This document shows positions 8,168 to 15,117 of a stretch of 64,000 bases of DNA, piece by piece (position 1 is the first letter of the stretch; each line of letters begins with the position of its first letter). The stretch covers positions 12,659 to 76,658 of the forward strand of contig JBBQBH010000004.1 in the NCBI GenBank assembly GCA_038317345.1. The letters are read 5' to 3'. Source of the stretch: Mayfieldus sp038317345 (GTDB taxonomy: Bacteria > Actinomycetota > Thermoleophilia > Solirubrobacterales > 70-9). The position numbers and the translations under genes were made by a program. The notes beneath the pieces are model-generated. The model saw only the letters and a list, made by a program, of their open reading frames with translations. It was not told the origin of the DNA and did no database searches.

Positions 8168-8446
8168 CTACTGGAAGTGAGTCGGGCCCTTCTGGCCCTG
8201 CTTGCGCGGCGCGAAACCGCCGAGCGGTCCCTGCGGCGCGCCCGGCTGCGCCCAAGGGGCCTTGGCGGGGTCGTGGGCCGGCGCCTTGTCGAGCCGGTTG
8301 ACCGCCGCACTCAACCCCAGGTATGCGACCACTATGAAGGCGATGAAGATCCCGTAGTAGAGGAGCTGGCGGCCTCTGTTCGGGTTGTACTGACCGATGA
8401 CCTTGCGGTACTTGTCCTCGCCGCGCGCATCGACGTCCGACGGCAT
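8168..8446 (-). CDS. Small membrane protein; possibly the C-terminal part of a frameshifted gene
   Basis: 92 aa from ATG 8446. It has one strong membrane segment, LLYYGIFIAFIVVAYLGLSAAV, near residues 28-49. The tail is rich in Pro, Gly and Lys. The same frame remains charged and coding-like upstream of the ATG (RRRDEHVH) back to a TAA at 8498-8500. A single -1 shift at the A4 run 8481-8484 would join it to the Pro/Glu-rich frame upstream. It may therefore be the membrane-anchored C-terminus of one longer protein. No family was recognised. Confidence 0.6.
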   Translation of the reverse strand: MPSDVDARGEDKYRKVIGQYNPNRGRQLLYYGIFIAFIVVAYLGLSAAVNRLDKAPAHDPAKAPWAQPGAPQGPLGGFAPRKQGQKGPTHFQ

Positions 8447-8937
8447 GTGGACGTGCTCATCGCGGCGGCGCTTGTCATCGTTTTCTCGCGCTCGGCCTTA
8501 GGGCGTGGCTCATCCTCGGTCTTCGGCCTCTCGTCTTTCGCGGCGACGGGCTCCGGGCGGCGCTCTTCGGCATCGTCGGCCTTCGACCGATCCGGCTTCT
8601 CGGCATCGCTGGAGTCGGGCTGTGACCGGTCGCTCGGCTTCTCGGGCTCAGCGGAATGATCGCTTGGCTTCTCGGGCTCGGCGGGCTGATCGCTTGGCTT
8701 CTCGGGCTCGGCGGGCTGATCAGGCTCGCTCGGCTTCTCAGCCTCGCTGGAGTCGGACTGCGATCGGTCGCGCTCGGGGGGATCTTGGTGGTCGTAGGGC
8801 CCCTGCTGACCGGCTGCGGCCGGGCCGCGGTCCGGGCGTTTGCCGCTCTTCGGCCCGGCGCGATGAGACGCCCTGTCGTCCGGCTCAATGCTTGAGCCTT
8901 CCAGCCCCGGTGGGAGCCAGGAGCTTCGATCCTCCAC
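8332..8937 (-). CDS. Pro/Glu/Lys-rich low-complexity protein (N-terminal part of a split gene?)
   Basis: An open frame of 201 codons from GTG 8937. Residues 60-135 are acidic, disordered and built around PAEPEKPSDQ decapeptides. The frame's last 50 codons (8332-8480) overlap the small membrane gene out of phase and look like non-coding Ser/Thr/Arg-rich sequence. True coding probably ends near the A4 run at 8481-8484. Similar Pro/Glu linkers occur in bacterial membrane-anchored or wall-associated proteins. There is no enzyme domain. Confidence 0.4.
   Translation of the reverse strand: MEDRSSWLPPGLEGSSIEPDDRASHRAGPKSGKRPDRGPAAAGQQGPYDHQDPPERDRSQSDSSEAEKPSEPDQPAEPEKPSDQPAEPEKPSDHSAEPEKPSDRSQPDSSDAEKPDRSKADDAEERRPEPVAAKDERPKTEDEPRPKAEREKTMTSAAAMSTSTCRRTSMRAARTSTARSSVSTTRTEAASSSTTGSSSPS
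8661..8720. repeat. Two perfect 30-bp tandem repeats encoding a decapeptide
   Basis: 8661-8690 and 8691-8720 are identical. A degenerate third copy precedes them (about 8631-8660). The period is a multiple of three and on the minus strand encodes the PAEPEKPSDQ unit, which supports the minus frame as real coding sequence. Confidence 0.8.
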
Positions 8938-9061
8938 AACGCCAACCGTAGCGCGGTCAGAGCTACGCTTCCACCGACAACCGACGCTGCTGGCGGGGGC
9001 GGCGAACCCAAATAGGTAAAGTCGGGTCGGGATTAACCAAATTTGAAGCTTGGAGGTTGTG

Positions 9062-9904
9062 ATGGCTGACTACGAAAAGGACGTCTTGGTCGACACCGAC
9101 TGGGTCGCCGAGCACCTCGATGACGACGGCATCCGCGTCGTCGAAGTGGACGAGAACCCGGCGCTCTACGCGGAGGCCCATATCCCGGGAGCGATCGGCT
9201 TTGACTGGAAGCAGGACCTTCAGGACCAGGTGAAGCGGGACTTCCTCGGGCCGCAGGAGTTCGGCGGCCTGATGGGCAGCCGCGGGATCTCCAACGACCA
9301 CACGGTGCTGCTCTACGGCGACCGCAACAACTGGTTTGCCGCCTACACCTATTGGTACTTCAAGTACTACGGCCACGACGACGTGAAGCTGATCAATGGT
9401 CCGCGCGAGAAGTGGATCGAGGAGGGGCGTGAGACCACCAGCGATGTGCCCAGCTACGACGCGGCCAAGTTCGAGGCGAAGGGCGCTGACAAGGACATTC
9501 GCGCCTGGCGCGACGAGGTGCTCGATGCGCTCGAAGAGGACACCAAGCTGGTCGATGTGCGCAGCCCGCAGGAGTACTCGGGCGAGCTGATCGCGATGGC
9601 CGGTTACGAGCAGGAGGGAGCCCAGCGCGGAGGCCACATCCCCGGCGCCGCTTCGGTTCCCTGGGCGCAGGCGGTCAACGAGGACGGCACCTTCAAGTCC
9701 AAGGACGAGCTGGAGGAGCTGTACAAGTCAAAGGGCGTCCTCGACGGTGACCCGATCATCGCCTACTGCCGGATCGGCGAGCGCTCGGCCCACACCTGGT
9801 TCGTGCTGCACGAGCTGCTCGGCAAGGACGACGTCAAGAATTACGACGGGTCGTGGACCGAGTGGGGAAACATGGTCAACGTCCCGATCGAGAAGGACGT
9901 GTAG
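9062..9904 (+). CDS. Thiosulfate/3-mercaptopyruvate sulfurtransferase (two rhodanese domains)
   Basis: 280 aa from ATG 9062, which has a GGAGG ribosome-binding site 6 nt upstream. It transfers sulfane sulfur from thiosulfate or 3-mercaptopyruvate to a thiophilic acceptor in the cytoplasm. The first rhodanese-fold domain (residues 1-140, AHIPGAIGFDW) has an aspartate-type loop and is structural. The second carries VDVRSPQEYSGE, GHIPGAASVPW and the active-site loop YCRIGERSAHTWF near residue 233, with the catalytic Cys. The length and domain plan match actinobacterial CysA/SseA enzymes. It stands alone, between a Pro-rich gene and the convergent NUDIX gene. Confidence 0.92.
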   Translation: MADYEKDVLVDTDWVAEHLDDDGIRVVEVDENPALYAEAHIPGAIGFDWKQDLQDQVKRDFLGPQEFGGLMGSRGISNDHTVLLYGDRNNWFAAYTYWYFKYYGHDDVKLINGPREKWIEEGRETTSDVPSYDAAKFEAKGADKDIRAWRDEVLDALEEDTKLVDVRSPQEYSGELIAMAGYEQEGAQRGGHIPGAASVPWAQAVNEDGTFKSKDELEELYKSKGVLDGDPIIAYCRIGERSAHTWFVLHELLGKDDVKNYDGSWTEWGNMVNVPIEKDV

Positions 9905-9915
9905 GGGACGCCGCC

Positions 9916-10491
9916 TCAGGCCGGTAGGCGTTCGAGCAGGTCGCGCAGGATGCGGCCTGTGGCACCCCAAATCATGTGGCCGTCGACCTCGAAGGTTGGG
10001 GTTCGGACGGGCACGCCGCGCCGCACCAGTCGGCGCATCGCATAGGCGCCCCGCAGCTTCTCGAGCTCGAAGCTGAGCACCGTCTCCACCTCGGCCGGGT
10101 TCGGGCGTAGGGGCAATTCCTCAGGAATCAGCCCGACGAACGGATGGACCTTGTATGAGGTGACATAGGTCCCGATCGGCGGCAATGCCCCGACCAGCTC
10201 GACCTGGGCCGGGTCGAGGCCGATCTCCTCCTGCGCTTCGCGCAGCGCGGTCGAGCGCAGGTCCTCGTCGGGCTCGTCCTGGCGCCCACCCGGGAACGAG
10301 ATCTCGCCGGCGTGGCGGCGCAGGTCCGAACGGCGCTCGGTGAACACGAGCCCCGGCCGGTCGGGCCAGCCGTACATCGGCAACAGCACCGCGGCGTCGG
10401 TGCCACCGTGAGCGTCAAGCCTGGCCGCCTCTTCGGGGGTGAGCAGCACCTGGCTCAGGTCTGAGGCGGGGCCGGCCGACTGCTGGGTCAC
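9916..10491 (-). CDS. NUDIX hydrolase, CoA pyrophosphatase-like
   Basis: 191 aa from GTG 10491, 4 nt after the cupin stop. Hydrolyses coenzyme A or related dinucleotides to 3',5'-ADP and 4'-phosphopantetheine. FTERRSDLRRHAGEISFPGG is the UPF0035 signature that marks the CoA-pyrophosphatase branch. GGRQDEPDEDLRSTALREAQ followed by EEIGL is the Nudix box with its metal-binding glutamates. The open frame extends 28 codons further upstream, but that part overlaps the cupin gene and looks non-coding. No ribosome-binding site is clear, so translation may be coupled to the cupin gene. Confidence 0.88.
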   Translation of the reverse strand: MTQQSAGPASDLSQVLLTPEEAARLDAHGGTDAAVLLPMYGWPDRPGLVFTERRSDLRRHAGEISFPGGRQDEPDEDLRSTALREAQEEIGLDPAQVELVGALPPIGTYVTSYKVHPFVGLIPEELPLRPNPAEVETVLSFELEKLRGAYAMRRLVRRGVPVRTPTFEVDGHMIWGATGRILRDLLERLPA

Positions 10492-10495
10492 ACGA

Positions 10496-10894
10496 TTAGT
10501 TTGACTGCTGCAGCGGGTCCGGGGCGCCGAGCTTGCTGTTCTCGGGCGCCTCGTAGGGCTTGCCCGGGATCCCACCGATCGCCAGCAGGCGCATCGGCTC
10601 GTCGCCGGTCCAGACCTTCCGCTTCACCCCAGGTCGGACCATCACCATCGTCTCCGGGTCGATCCGGTGCCGCTCCCCGTCGATCTCGATCTCACCCGAG
10701 CCTCTCAGCGCGATGTAGATCTCTTCCTGACCATCGTTGGCGTGGTCGTGCTCGGGGTACTGCTCCAGGTTGGGGGGCAGGTCCAAGACCGAGCATCCGA
10801 ACGACTCGACACCGAGCTCGGCACGAGCGCGTTTGAAGGAGCCGGCGTAGACCGCCTCCATGTCGTCGATCTTCTTGATCGCGTAACCACCCAT
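10496..10894 (-). CDS. Single-domain cupin protein
   Basis: 132 aa from ATG 10894, with a GAGAGGAGA ribosome-binding site. A beta-barrel cupin. Motif 1 is EHDHANDGQEEIYIALRGSG (metal-binding His-x-His plus Glu) and motif 2 lies around DPETMVMVRPGVKRKV. The last His of motif 2 is replaced, which is common in small cupins. The metal and substrate are unknown; a role in sensing or isomerising small metabolites is possible. It is cotranscribed with the CoA-pyrophosphatase-like gene. Confidence 0.8.
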   Translation of the reverse strand: MGGYAIKKIDDMEAVYAGSFKRARAELGVESFGCSVLDLPPNLEQYPEHDHANDGQEEIYIALRGSGEIEIDGERHRIDPETMVMVRPGVKRKVWTGDEPMRLLAIGGIPGKPYEAPENSKLGAPDPLQQSN

Positions 10895-10981
10895 CGGTTC
10901 TCCTCTCGGTTGGGCATCCCGTAATCGTGCGTGAGCAAGTTACTGGCAGGAGGACGCCAAGATACGCAGGTTGCAGCGTCC

Positions 10982-11782
10982 TTAGATGATCACCTGCACG
11001 GTTCCGCCATCGACCGACCAGGCGGAGCCGCTCACATAGGAAGCATTCTCGGAGCACAGAAAGACGATCGCCGCGGCGACCTCTTCGACCTCGCCCAGCC
11101 GTCCTATTGGCCGCTGTTCCTCGAACGCCTTCAATGCCTGCTCTCGGCTCCCGGCGCCCGACAGCTTCGCCGTCTGGTCGAGCAGCCCCCCCGGGGCCAT
11201 CCACATCTCCGAGGCGACCGGGCCGGGGCAGATCGCGTTGACCAGCACACCCCGCTTGGCGTAACGGTCGGCGAACAGACGCGAAAGCGACAGCTCCGCG
11301 GCCTTGGCGACCGAGTACTCGGGCGTCGTCGCCGAGGGTCGCTTGCCGGCCGACGATGAGATGTTCACGATCCGCCCCCAGCCCCGTTCGGCCATCGGCG
11401 GGACCGCGGCCCGCATCGCGCGCAGCGGCGCCATCACGTTGAGCTCGAAGGCCGCGTACCAATCCTGGTCGGGGACGTCGTCGAGGTCGCGCCTCTGGGC
11501 GGTGCCGGCGTTGTTGACCAGGACGTCGAGTTGGCTGAAGCACTCGGTCGCTTCGGCGACGATTCGCTCACCGGCGTCCTCCGCAGTGACATCGAGCGTC
11601 AGCGCAGCGGCGCGGCCGCCCTCGCGCCCGCATTCCTCCGCGGCCTCGGCAAGCTGTTCCTCGGAGCGGGCGACCAGAAGCACACCGGCGTCCTCCGCGC
11701 ACAGCTTGCGCGCCGTCTCGCGACCGATTCCCCTGCTGGCGCCGGTGACCGCGCATGCCCTGCCGCTGAGGCCCAGGTCCAT
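10982..11782 (-). CDS. Short-chain dehydrogenase/reductase
   Basis: 266 aa from ATG 11782, 2 nt downstream of the OsmC stop. A classical SDR: TGASRGIG cofactor loop near residue 13, NNAG near 90, active-site serine in IVNISSSAG, catalytic YSVAK near residue 160, and ICPGPVASEMW after it. The C-terminal SGSAWSVDGGTVQ segment is typical of FabG-like enzymes. The Arg/Ser pattern after the second strand suggests NADP(H). The substrate is unknown. It is the last gene of a leftward PduO-OsmC-SDR run. Confidence 0.9.
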   Translation of the reverse strand: MDLGLSGRACAVTGASRGIGRETARKLCAEDAGVLLVARSEEQLAEAAEECGREGGRAAALTLDVTAEDAGERIVAEATECFSQLDVLVNNAGTAQRRDLDDVPDQDWYAAFELNVMAPLRAMRAAVPPMAERGWGRIVNISSSAGKRPSATTPEYSVAKAAELSLSRLFADRYAKRGVLVNAICPGPVASEMWMAPGGLLDQTAKLSGAGSREQALKAFEEQRPIGRLGEVEEVAAAIVFLCSENASYVSGSAWSVDGGTVQVII

Positions 11783-11784
11783 GT

Positions 11785-12186
11785 CTAGACCAGCTCGATC
11801 CGGTCTTCGATCGTCACCTCGGTGTCGTCCGAGAGTGCCCGATGAACGGGACACTTGCGGGCCATCACCCCGAGCCGTTGCTGCTGTTCGGTGCTCAGCT
11901 CCTTCGGCAGCTTCATCGTGACCAGGAACGAGATTGGGACGCTCGATTGCCCGTACTCCATGTCGACGACGACCTCGACGTCGCCGAGCTCCCATCCCTT
12001 GCGGCCCGCGTACATCTCGACCGTGATCGCGGTGCAGGAGGCGAGCGCGCCGGCGATCAACCGGGTGGGGGAGGGCCCCAGGTTGGCGCCACCGGCCTCG
12101 GTGGGCTCGTCGACGACAACAGTGTGGCCGTCGATCTCGACCTCGTGGGTATAGCCCTCGCGACGGCGGGCGACGGCCCTCGGCAT
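11785..12186 (-). CDS. OsmC/Ohr-family peroxiredoxin-like protein
   Basis: 133 aa from ATG 12186. The family reduces organic hydroperoxides with two cysteines at conserved positions, seen here in AGALASCTAITVEMYA (about residue 51) and MARKCPVHRALS (about residue 112). GANLGPSPTRLIAGALASC is the typical helix-start signature. It lies between the PduO and SDR genes with gaps of only 2 nt, so the three are one transcript. The YhfA-like OsmC branch is more likely than Ohr, but this is not certain. Confidence 0.88.
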   Translation of the reverse strand: MPRAVARRREGYTHEVEIDGHTVVVDEPTEAGGANLGPSPTRLIAGALASCTAITVEMYAGRKGWELGDVEVVVDMEYGQSSVPISFLVTMKLPKELSTEQQQRLGVMARKCPVHRALSDDTEVTIEDRIELV

Positions 12187-12188
12187 CG

Positions 12189-12758
12189 CTACTCCTTTCT
12201 GCGACCGGCGAAGCGGGCGGGAGAGTCCTCGTCGGTGGCCCGGGCCATTGCGAATACAAAGTCCGAGGCGCGGTTGAGGAAGCGCAGGATCGCATCGGAT
12301 GCAAGCTCACCGGACTCGTTCAGCACCGCCACGCGGCGCTCGGCGCGCCGCAGAACGGCACGGGCGACGTCGAGCTGCCCGGATATCTGAGTGCCCCCCG
12401 GGATCGTGAACTGAGGCGGCAGCTCGACCCCCTCGAGATAGCGGTCGATCTCGGCGTCGAGAGAGTCGGCCATCTCGTCGCTGATGCGGCTGACGCCGTC
12501 CTCGAGCCGCTCCGCCGCCTCCGGTGCGGTGGCCAACTCGGCACCCGCCACGAAGAGGTCGTTCTGGAGGCTCAGGATGTCGTTGGCGAGGTCGTCCTGC
12601 TCGGCGGCCAGGCAGAGGGCGCGGGCGACGCCGAGCACGGAGGCCGCCTCGTCGAGGGTCCCGTAGGCCTCGGTGCGGGGGTCGGACTTCGGCACCCGGC
12701 CGCCGTACCAGAGCGAGGTGGTGCCGTCGTCGCCCTTCTTGGTGTAGATGCGGACCAC
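12189..12758 (-). CDS. Corrinoid adenosyltransferase, PduO type
   Basis: 189 aa from GTG 12758. Transfers the 5'-deoxyadenosyl group of ATP to cob(I)alamin to make adenosylcobalamin. The N-terminal ATP loop YTKKGDDGTTSLWYGGRVPK and the conserved helix RAVLRRAERRVAVLNE, followed by LNRASDFVFAMAR, identify the PduO family. No other cobalamin gene is in the window and no cobalamin riboswitch was seen upstream. It is the first gene of the leftward operon with OsmC and SDR. Confidence 0.93.
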   Translation of the reverse strand: MVRIYTKKGDDGTTSLWYGGRVPKSDPRTEAYGTLDEAASVLGVARALCLAAEQDDLANDILSLQNDLFVAGAELATAPEAAERLEDGVSRISDEMADSLDAEIDRYLEGVELPPQFTIPGGTQISGQLDVARAVLRRAERRVAVLNESGELASDAILRFLNRASDFVFAMARATDEDSPARFAGRRKE

Positions 12759-12859
12759 GGGCTGATCTTATGCGCCTAGCCGTCTCCCCGAAATTGGGAT
12801 TGATCCGTGTCACGAGCTGCGGATAGGCTCGCCCGCAAAGCTAAGGGAAGGGAGTTTCA

Positions 12860-13507
12860 ATGTCGGACCGATGGGCGCAGCGCGCGCCATGGACCGGAAT
12901 CGCCGCCGTCGTTTTTGCCCTCGTCGTCGTCATCGTCGGGGGCGAGTCGCCCGACTCCGATGCCGGGCTGGCCGACATCAGAGATTTCTACGGCGACGAA
13001 GGGGCACAGATAGTCGCGAGCATCGGCGTTGCTTTCGTAGCGATCCTGTTCACATTTTTCGCCGCGACGCTGCGCTCGCGGATGCGCCGAGTCGAGGCGC
13101 TTTCGAACCTCATGCTTATCGGCGGCGCGCTTTTCGCCACAGGGCTTGCAATTTTCGCCGGGATCAACTTCACGCTCGTCGACCTCGTCAATTCCGACAA
13201 CCCAATCTCCCCGGGGGCGCTGCAGAGCCTGAACGCTCTCAACACCGACCTGTTCTTTCCTGCCGTCGTCGGCCTGGCGGTCTTCTACTTCTCTACCGGG
13301 CTTGCGATCCTCTCCACCGGCGCTCTGCCGCGCTGGTGGGGCTGGATCTCTTTGGTCCTGGCGATTTTCTCCATCGCAGGCCCACTCGGGTTTGCCGCCT
13401 TCGTGCTCACCCTTCCGTGGACCTTGGTGTCGAGCATCCTGCTGATGCGGGATGCGAGCCCGGAGTCTCCACCAAGGCCGGGGTCACAGCAGCAGTCGGT
13501 TAGCTGA
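12860..13507 (+). CDS. Six-helix membrane protein, unknown
   Basis: 215 aa from ATG 12860, with an AAGGGAAGGG ribosome-binding region. About six hydrophobic segments (residues 12-28, 52-70, 82-105, 126-150, 155-172, 176-196) and a polar Pro/Ser C-terminus. It resembles DUF4386-like integral membrane proteins of unknown function, although that family assignment is uncertain. It is divergent from the PduO operon, and its last 8 bp overlap the convergent DUF1015 gene. Confidence 0.7.
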   Translation: MSDRWAQRAPWTGIAAVVFALVVVIVGGESPDSDAGLADIRDFYGDEGAQIVASIGVAFVAILFTFFAATLRSRMRRVEALSNLMLIGGALFATGLAIFAGINFTLVDLVNSDNPISPGALQSLNALNTDLFFPAVVGLAVFYFSTGLAILSTGALPRWWGWISLVLAIFSIAGPLGFAAFVLTLPWTLVSSILLMRDASPESPPRPGSQQQSVS

Positions 13508-14759
13508 GCGGGTTGAAGACGATCCCGGAGAGGATCTTGGGAAAGAAGTAGGTCGACTTGGGGGGCATCGTCTCGCCGGCGGCGGCGACCTCGCGCACCT
13601 GCTCGATCGGGGTCGGGCGGAGGACGAATGCCGCCTCGTACTCGCCGCCGTCGAGGCTCGCCACCACCTCGGGAATGCTCTTCGCGTAGCCGATCCCGTG
13701 CTTTTCGGCGATGTCGTCCTCGCTCATGCCGAGGATCCCCTTCAGCACCAGGGTCTCGAGGATCGCCACGTCGAGGCGTCGGTAGGCCTCGGGTCGTCCC
13801 TCGAGCATCCGATCGAGCTCGGCGGTGTCCTTGAGCCGCAGACGCATCGCCTGCTTGTGGTGGGAGTCGACGTAGCCGAAGACGCCGAGGCCGTGCTCGC
13901 CGGCCGGGTCGAGGTCGTCGTCGCCCACCTCCTCGATCTCGAACAGCTCGCGCAGCCCCTCGCGCAGGCGCTCGCGCTTCTCGGGATCGTCGGCCAGCCC
14001 GCTGAGCAGGCGGTGGGTGGGAAAGACGGTCAGGCCGGGGTCATCGAGCGCGGTCAGCGCCATCAGCGTGTAGCAGTGCGGGCCCTCGCCGCCGATCTCG
14101 TCGCGGTAGGCCCGGGCGGTCTCGTAACGGTGGTGGCCGTCGGCGATCAGCAGCTCGGCGTCGGCAAGCTCGGCCGCCACCGCCTCGTGGATGTCGGGGT
14201 CGGCGACGCGCCAGACGCGGTGCACGGTGCCATCGTCGTCGGTGACCTCGCCCCAGGGCTCACCCGCGGTGGCCGAATCGACCCGCGGCCAGGCGTCGGT
14301 GCTGGTGAGCGAGAAGATCGGAGAGAGGTTGTGACGGGTTGCGCGGGTGAGGTCGAGCCTGTCCTGCTTCGGTCCCGGCTGGGTGCGCTCGTGGGGGCGT
14401 ACTCGACCGGGCCCGTAGTCCTCGACCCGGACCCGGGCGAGGATCGCGTGGCGGGTATGGCGCGAGCCGTCGGGTGCCGTGTACTCTTGGTTCAGCGCCC
14501 AGAGTGCGGGCTCGCGATCCTGGCGCAGGATTCCCTCCCGCTCCCATTCCTCCAGGATGCTTGCCGCATGGGCATAGGGATCCTCACCGGGACCGGCCTG
14601 GGGCAGGTCGATCTCGACCACGTTGAAGGGCGAGCGCGCGAGCAGTTGGGCGCGCTGCGCGGCGTCGATCACGTCGTAGGGCGGCGCGGCCACGTCCTGC
14701 AGCGAGCCGACTCGCGTCAGGTCGTAATGAAGCGCGGGGAACGGGCGGACGTCGGCCAT
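13500..14759 (-). CDS. DUF1015 family protein
   Basis: 419 aa from ATG 14759, the usual family length. Diagnostic segments are DVAAPPYDVIDAAQR near residue 22, FNVVEIDLP, and ELLIADGHHRYETARAYRDE near residue 200, where the DGHHRYE motif is the family hallmark. TYFFPKILSGIVF closes the protein. Members occur widely in bacteria and are sometimes found near serine or D-3-phosphoglycerate metabolism, but the biochemical activity is not established. It overlaps the convergent membrane protein gene by 8 bp and starts 33 bp before tRNA-Pro on the other strand. Confidence 0.92.
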   Translation of the reverse strand: MADVRPFPALHYDLTRVGSLQDVAAPPYDVIDAAQRAQLLARSPFNVVEIDLPQAGPGEDPYAHAASILEEWEREGILRQDREPALWALNQEYTAPDGSRHTRHAILARVRVEDYGPGRVRPHERTQPGPKQDRLDLTRATRHNLSPIFSLTSTDAWPRVDSATAGEPWGEVTDDDGTVHRVWRVADPDIHEAVAAELADAELLIADGHHRYETARAYRDEIGGEGPHCYTLMALTALDDPGLTVFPTHRLLSGLADDPEKRERLREGLRELFEIEEVGDDDLDPAGEHGLGVFGYVDSHHKQAMRLRLKDTAELDRMLEGRPEAYRRLDVAILETLVLKGILGMSEDDIAEKHGIGYAKSIPEVVASLDGGEYEAAFVLRPTPIEQVREVAAAGETMPPKSTYFFPKILSGIVFNPLS

Positions 14760-14791
14760 GGGCGGGGAACCTACCTCTAGACTCGGCCCAT

Positions 14792-14865
14792 CGGGGCGTG
14801 GCGCAGCCTGGTAGCGCGCTGCCTTTGGGTGGCAGAGGTCCCCGGTTCAAATCCGGGCGCCCCGA
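14792..14865 (+). tRNA. tRNA-Pro(TGG)
   Basis: 74 nt without encoded CCA. The acceptor stem CGGGGCG pairs with CGCCCCG. The D-arm is GCGCAGCCTGGTAGCGC. The anticodon arm CTGCC-TTTGGGT-GGCAG gives anticodon TGG at 14826-14828. The T-arm is CCCGGTTCAAATCCGGG. The C1 at the 5' end and the CTTTGGG loop are typical of proline tRNA. Confidence 0.96.
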
Positions 14866-14876
14866 CTTCGTCTCGA

Positions 14877-14907
14877 GGGAGGCCGGGCCCTAGAGGCCCA
14901 GCCTCCC
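14877..14907. terminator. Hairpin after tRNA-Pro
   Basis: GGGAGGCCGGGCC (14877-14889) pairs with GGCCCAGCCTCCC (14895-14907) with one mismatch and a 5-nt loop. It can end the tRNA transcript. It overlaps the last codons of a minus-strand gene remnant and has no T tract. Confidence 0.5.
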
Positions 14908-15030
14908 GAGTCGGTGCAGGTCGTAGTCCGCGACTTCCTTTCCGACTCGAACTCCGGTCAGATCTGAGAAGCGGAAGTGGATTCCTTCCCAGACGCGGCC
15001 GTCGATGTTCTCCTGGATGTGCCGATCGAC
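14890..15030 (-). pseudogene. 3' remnant of a PAP2/vanadium haloperoxidase-like gene
   Basis: The minus frame ending at TAG 14890-14892 reads 46 coding-like residues, including NIDGRVWEGIHFRFSDLTGV and GKEVADYDLHRL. This resembles the C-terminal segment of vanadium-dependent haloperoxidase/PAP2-superfamily proteins (RVW-x-G-x-HFR...G-x3-VA). A TGA at 15031-15033 closes the frame upstream and no other part of the gene is present. It is therefore a 3' fragment stranded between tRNA-Pro and the next gene. The family call is from memory of the motif and should be searched. Confidence 0.5.
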
Positions 15031-15117
15031 TCATTTAGACGATCGGGAACGGGGCTGGTTGGACATCAACGGAATCGGGAGATTCCGGCGGCGGCGTTTG
15101 ACTAGAGTTCCGCCGCC

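Noticed and set aside
8475..9011. Long minus-strand ORF over the Pro/Glu repeats
   Set aside because: Gives Ser/Arg/Pro-rich sequence without features; the 30-bp repeats encode the more protein-like decapeptide in the other frame.
10982..12310. 442-codon ORF around the SDR
   Set aside because: The upstream half is antisense-like sequence over the OsmC gene; the SDR begins at ATG 11782.
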